A DNA stretch of 62,409 nt from Eshraghiella sp045124255 (GTDB lineage: Bacteria > Bacillota > Clostridia > Lachnospirales > Lachnospiraceae): assembly GCA_045124255.1 (NCBI GenBank), contig JBGVLM010000070.1, forward strand, positions 1-62,409, read 5' to 3'. The notes below the pieces were generated by a model that saw only the letters and a program-made list of their open reading frames with translations, was not told the origin of the DNA and did not search any database. Positions 60,958-62,409 of this stretch are shown in pieces. The number at the start of each line of letters is the position of its first letter. The first letter of the stretch is position 1. Made by a program: the position numbers and the translations under genes.

Positions 60958-61217
60958 ATAGGAAAAAGGCAGTGAACGAGACTCGAACTCATGGAACCCG
61001 ACAGGAAGAAGTCATCACCGACTGAGAGTGACTTCAGGTGGAACGGAGTAAGGGAACACTTGGGAGCCGGTTCGTCGAAAGGCAGAGCTTATTAGGCGGA
61101 CACGTTGATACGCGTTAAGTATAAGAGAAGGAAGCATAAGCTTCAATGCGGGTGGTACCGCGGATAATCATAATTATTCGTCCCGGAGTACAGTAATACT
61201 GTATTCCGGGACTTTTT
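60958..61217 (+). promoter_or_regulatory. T-box leader of aspS with terminator
   Basis: The leader opens with a T-box-like GGCAGTGAACGAGA, has an apical GAAGTCA/TGACTTC stem, and contains the conserved T-box TGCGGGTGGTACCGCGG (61147-61163). The terminator stem is GTCCCGGAGTACAG (61180-61193) / CTGTATTCCGGGAC (61199-61212) with TTTTT. Uncharged tRNA would pair with the T-box and favour the antiterminator. I could not assign the specifier codon with confidence; Asp (GAC) is expected from the gene. Confidence 0.88.
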
Positions 61218-61259
61218 ATGTAATAGAAAATTCCTTCGGATTTTTCTATTACATAAAAA
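61213..61259 (+). repeat. Long AT-rich hairpin repeat
   Basis: TTTTTATGTAATAGAAAA (61213-61230) and its inverse (TTTTCTATTACATAAAAA, 61242-61259) form a stem of about 21 bp with one mismatch and the small loop TTC. Its first bases are the T-box T-run. Looks like a mobile or dispersed intergenic palindrome. Confidence 0.6.
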
Positions 61260-61273
61260 TGCTCCGTAAGGAT

Positions 61274-61326
61274 GCGCACGCTTTTGCATAGGTATTTTGT
61301 CGCTTATAGCGACGCAAAAGCGGCGC
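61274..61326 (+). repeat. GC-richer nested hairpin between T-box and aspS
   Basis: GCGCACGCTTTTGC (61274-61287) pairs with GCAAAAGCGGCGC (61314-61326) with one bulged base, enclosing GTCGCT-TAT-AGCGAC (61299-61313). Higher GC than its surroundings. Possibly a dispersed element; no coding content. Confidence 0.55.
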
Positions 61327-61374
61327 AGAATTTCGCGGGCGATATTCTTTTTTAATTAAGAAAGGAGCCGGAAA

Positions 61375-62409
61375 ATGGGCAATATTTACAGAGACGTGAC
61401 CATCGACCAGATTGATGAGTCATACATTGGAAAAGAATTAAAAGTAGCAGGATGGGTTGAGAACATCCGTGACCACGGTGGAGTATCTTTTATCGATTTA
61501 AGAGATATGTACGGTGTTTTACAGGTTGTTATCAGGGATACTTCATTACTTGAAGGAATTAAGAGAGAAGAAAGCCTTTCTATCGAAGGATTAATGGAAA
61601 AAAGAGATGAGGAGACTTACAATCCTAAGATTAAGTCAGGAACCGTAGAACTTGAAGCTCATAAGATTACAACACTTGGTAAGGTATATACAGACCTTCC
61701 TTTTGAAGTACAGACTTCAAAGACAGTAAGAGAAGATGTCAGATTAAAATACCGTTACCTTGACTTACGTAACGAAAAGGTTAAAGAGAATATTTTATTC
61801 CGTTCAAACGTAATTGCATTTTTACGTCAGAAGATGACAGAGATGGGATTTGTTGAAATCCAGACACCTATCCTTTGTGCATCATCACCGGAGGGCGCAA
61901 GAGATTACATTGTTCCGTCAAGAAGATACAAAGGAAAATTCTATGCACTTCCACAGGCTCCGCAGCAGTATAAACAGCTTTTAATGGTATCAGGCTTTGA
62001 TAAATATTTCCAGATTGCACCATGTTTCAGAGATGAAGATGCAAGAGCAGACCGTTCACCGGGAGAATTTTATCAGTTAGACTTTGAAATGAGCTTTGCA
62101 ACACAGGAAGACGTATTCAAAGTTGGTGAAGAAGTATTAACGGCAACATTTGAGAAATTCGCGCCGGAAGGTTTTGAAGTAACAAAAGCACCTTATCCAA
62201 TTATCAGCTACAAGCAGGCTATGCTTGAGTTTGGTACGGATAAGCCGGACCTTCGTAACCCGCTTAGAATAATTGATGTTACGGATTTCTTCCAGAAATG
62301 TACATTCAAGCCGTTTATAGGAAAAACAGTAAGAGCAATTAAAGTTCATGCAAATATGTCAAAGGGCTTCCATGAAAAACTGCTTAAGTTCGCTACGGAA
62401 ATCGGTATG
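61375..62409 (+). CDS. aspS: Aspartyl-tRNA synthetase, 3' end missing
   Basis: 345 codons are present and the frame runs off the window; full bacterial enzymes have about 590. The N-terminal OB-fold (GWVENIRDHGGVSFIDLRD) is followed by class II motif 1 and motif 2 (PCFRDEDARADRSPGEFYQLDFEMSF), with the YRYLDLRN segment between. Bacterial-type AspRS, charging tRNA-Asp. Ribosome site GAAAGGAG precedes ATG 61375. Controlled by the T-box upstream. Confidence 0.95.
   Translation, partial: MGNIYRDVTIDQIDESYIGKELKVAGWVENIRDHGGVSFIDLRDMYGVLQVVIRDTSLLEGIKREESLSIEGLMEKRDEETYNPKIKSGTVELEAHKITTLGKVYTDLPFEVQTSKTVREDVRLKYRYLDLRNEKVKENILFRSNVIAFLRQKMTEMGFVEIQTPILCASSPEGARDYIVPSRRYKGKFYALPQAPQQYKQLLMVSGFDKYFQIAPCFRDEDARADRSPGEFYQLDFEMSFATQEDVFKVGEEVLTATFEKFAPEGFEVTKAPYPIISYKQAMLEFGTDKPDLRNPLRIIDVTDFFQKCTFKPFIGKTVRAIKVHANMSKGFHEKLLKFATEIGM

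Overview
The window looks like a chromosomal segment of a gut-type Lachnospiraceae or related Clostridia (Bacillota). The evidence is low-to-moderate GC, strong AGGAGG-type ribosome sites, sigma-A promoters with extended -10 elements, a T-box before aspS, a type III glutamine synthetase, an LL-diaminopimelate aminotransferase, a flagellin and many BspA/DUF6273-style surface proteins. No rRNA, tRNA, CRISPR array, integrase or transposase was recognised. The first and last genes (a surface protein and aspS) run off the window.

Layout. 1-3.4 kb: end of a DUF6273 surface protein, then a hipBA-type kinase/regulator pair with its own operator-like promoter. 3.4-8 kb: a zinc-ribbon membrane protein, a GH13 glucosidase, an iron alcohol dehydrogenase and a small protein. 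8.0-8.35 kb: a free-standing structured RNA of about 320 nt with promoter and terminator. 8.4-14 kb: a cell-envelope module of a leucine-rich-repeat membrane protein, an NPCBM-like lipoprotein, a membrane protein and an ECF-like sigma factor that carries its own transmembrane and outside domain; two of its transcription units share an identical, non-sigma-A promoter motif. 14-19 kb: an ABC permease/ATPase/response regulator/kinase operon. 19-22 kb: small genes including a DUF4160/DUF2442-HTH pair under a palindromic promoter. 22-27 kb: a shortened flagellin with four glycosyltransferases. 27-40 kb: zinc-ribbon and DUF4153-like membrane proteins, a tocopherol-cyclase-like plus FAD/Rieske pair, an ABC transporter, a MATE exporter and a Na/phosphate symporter.

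39.8-60.8 kb is a nitrogen/glutamine hub. One strand carries GSIII - purF - amtB::PII and, separately, carA - carB. The other strand carries pyrG - gltB - gltD - glnA - ANTAR regulator - dapL. All the glutamine-making genes and four glutamine-consuming enzymes (PurF, CarA, PyrG, GltB) lie together. The four leaders (amt, GSIII, carA, pyrG) share one architecture: a promoter immediately followed by a small hairpin with a six-base loop having A at position 1 and G at position 4, whose 3' half overlaps the 5' arm of an intrinsic terminator. This is the layout expected for antitermination by an ANTAR protein, and an ANTAR protein with a degenerate receiver is encoded in the pyrG-glnA operon. This nitrogen antitermination circuit is the most interesting system in the window.

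60.8-62.4 kb holds an operon terminator, an aspS T-box, two long hairpin repeats and the start of aspS.
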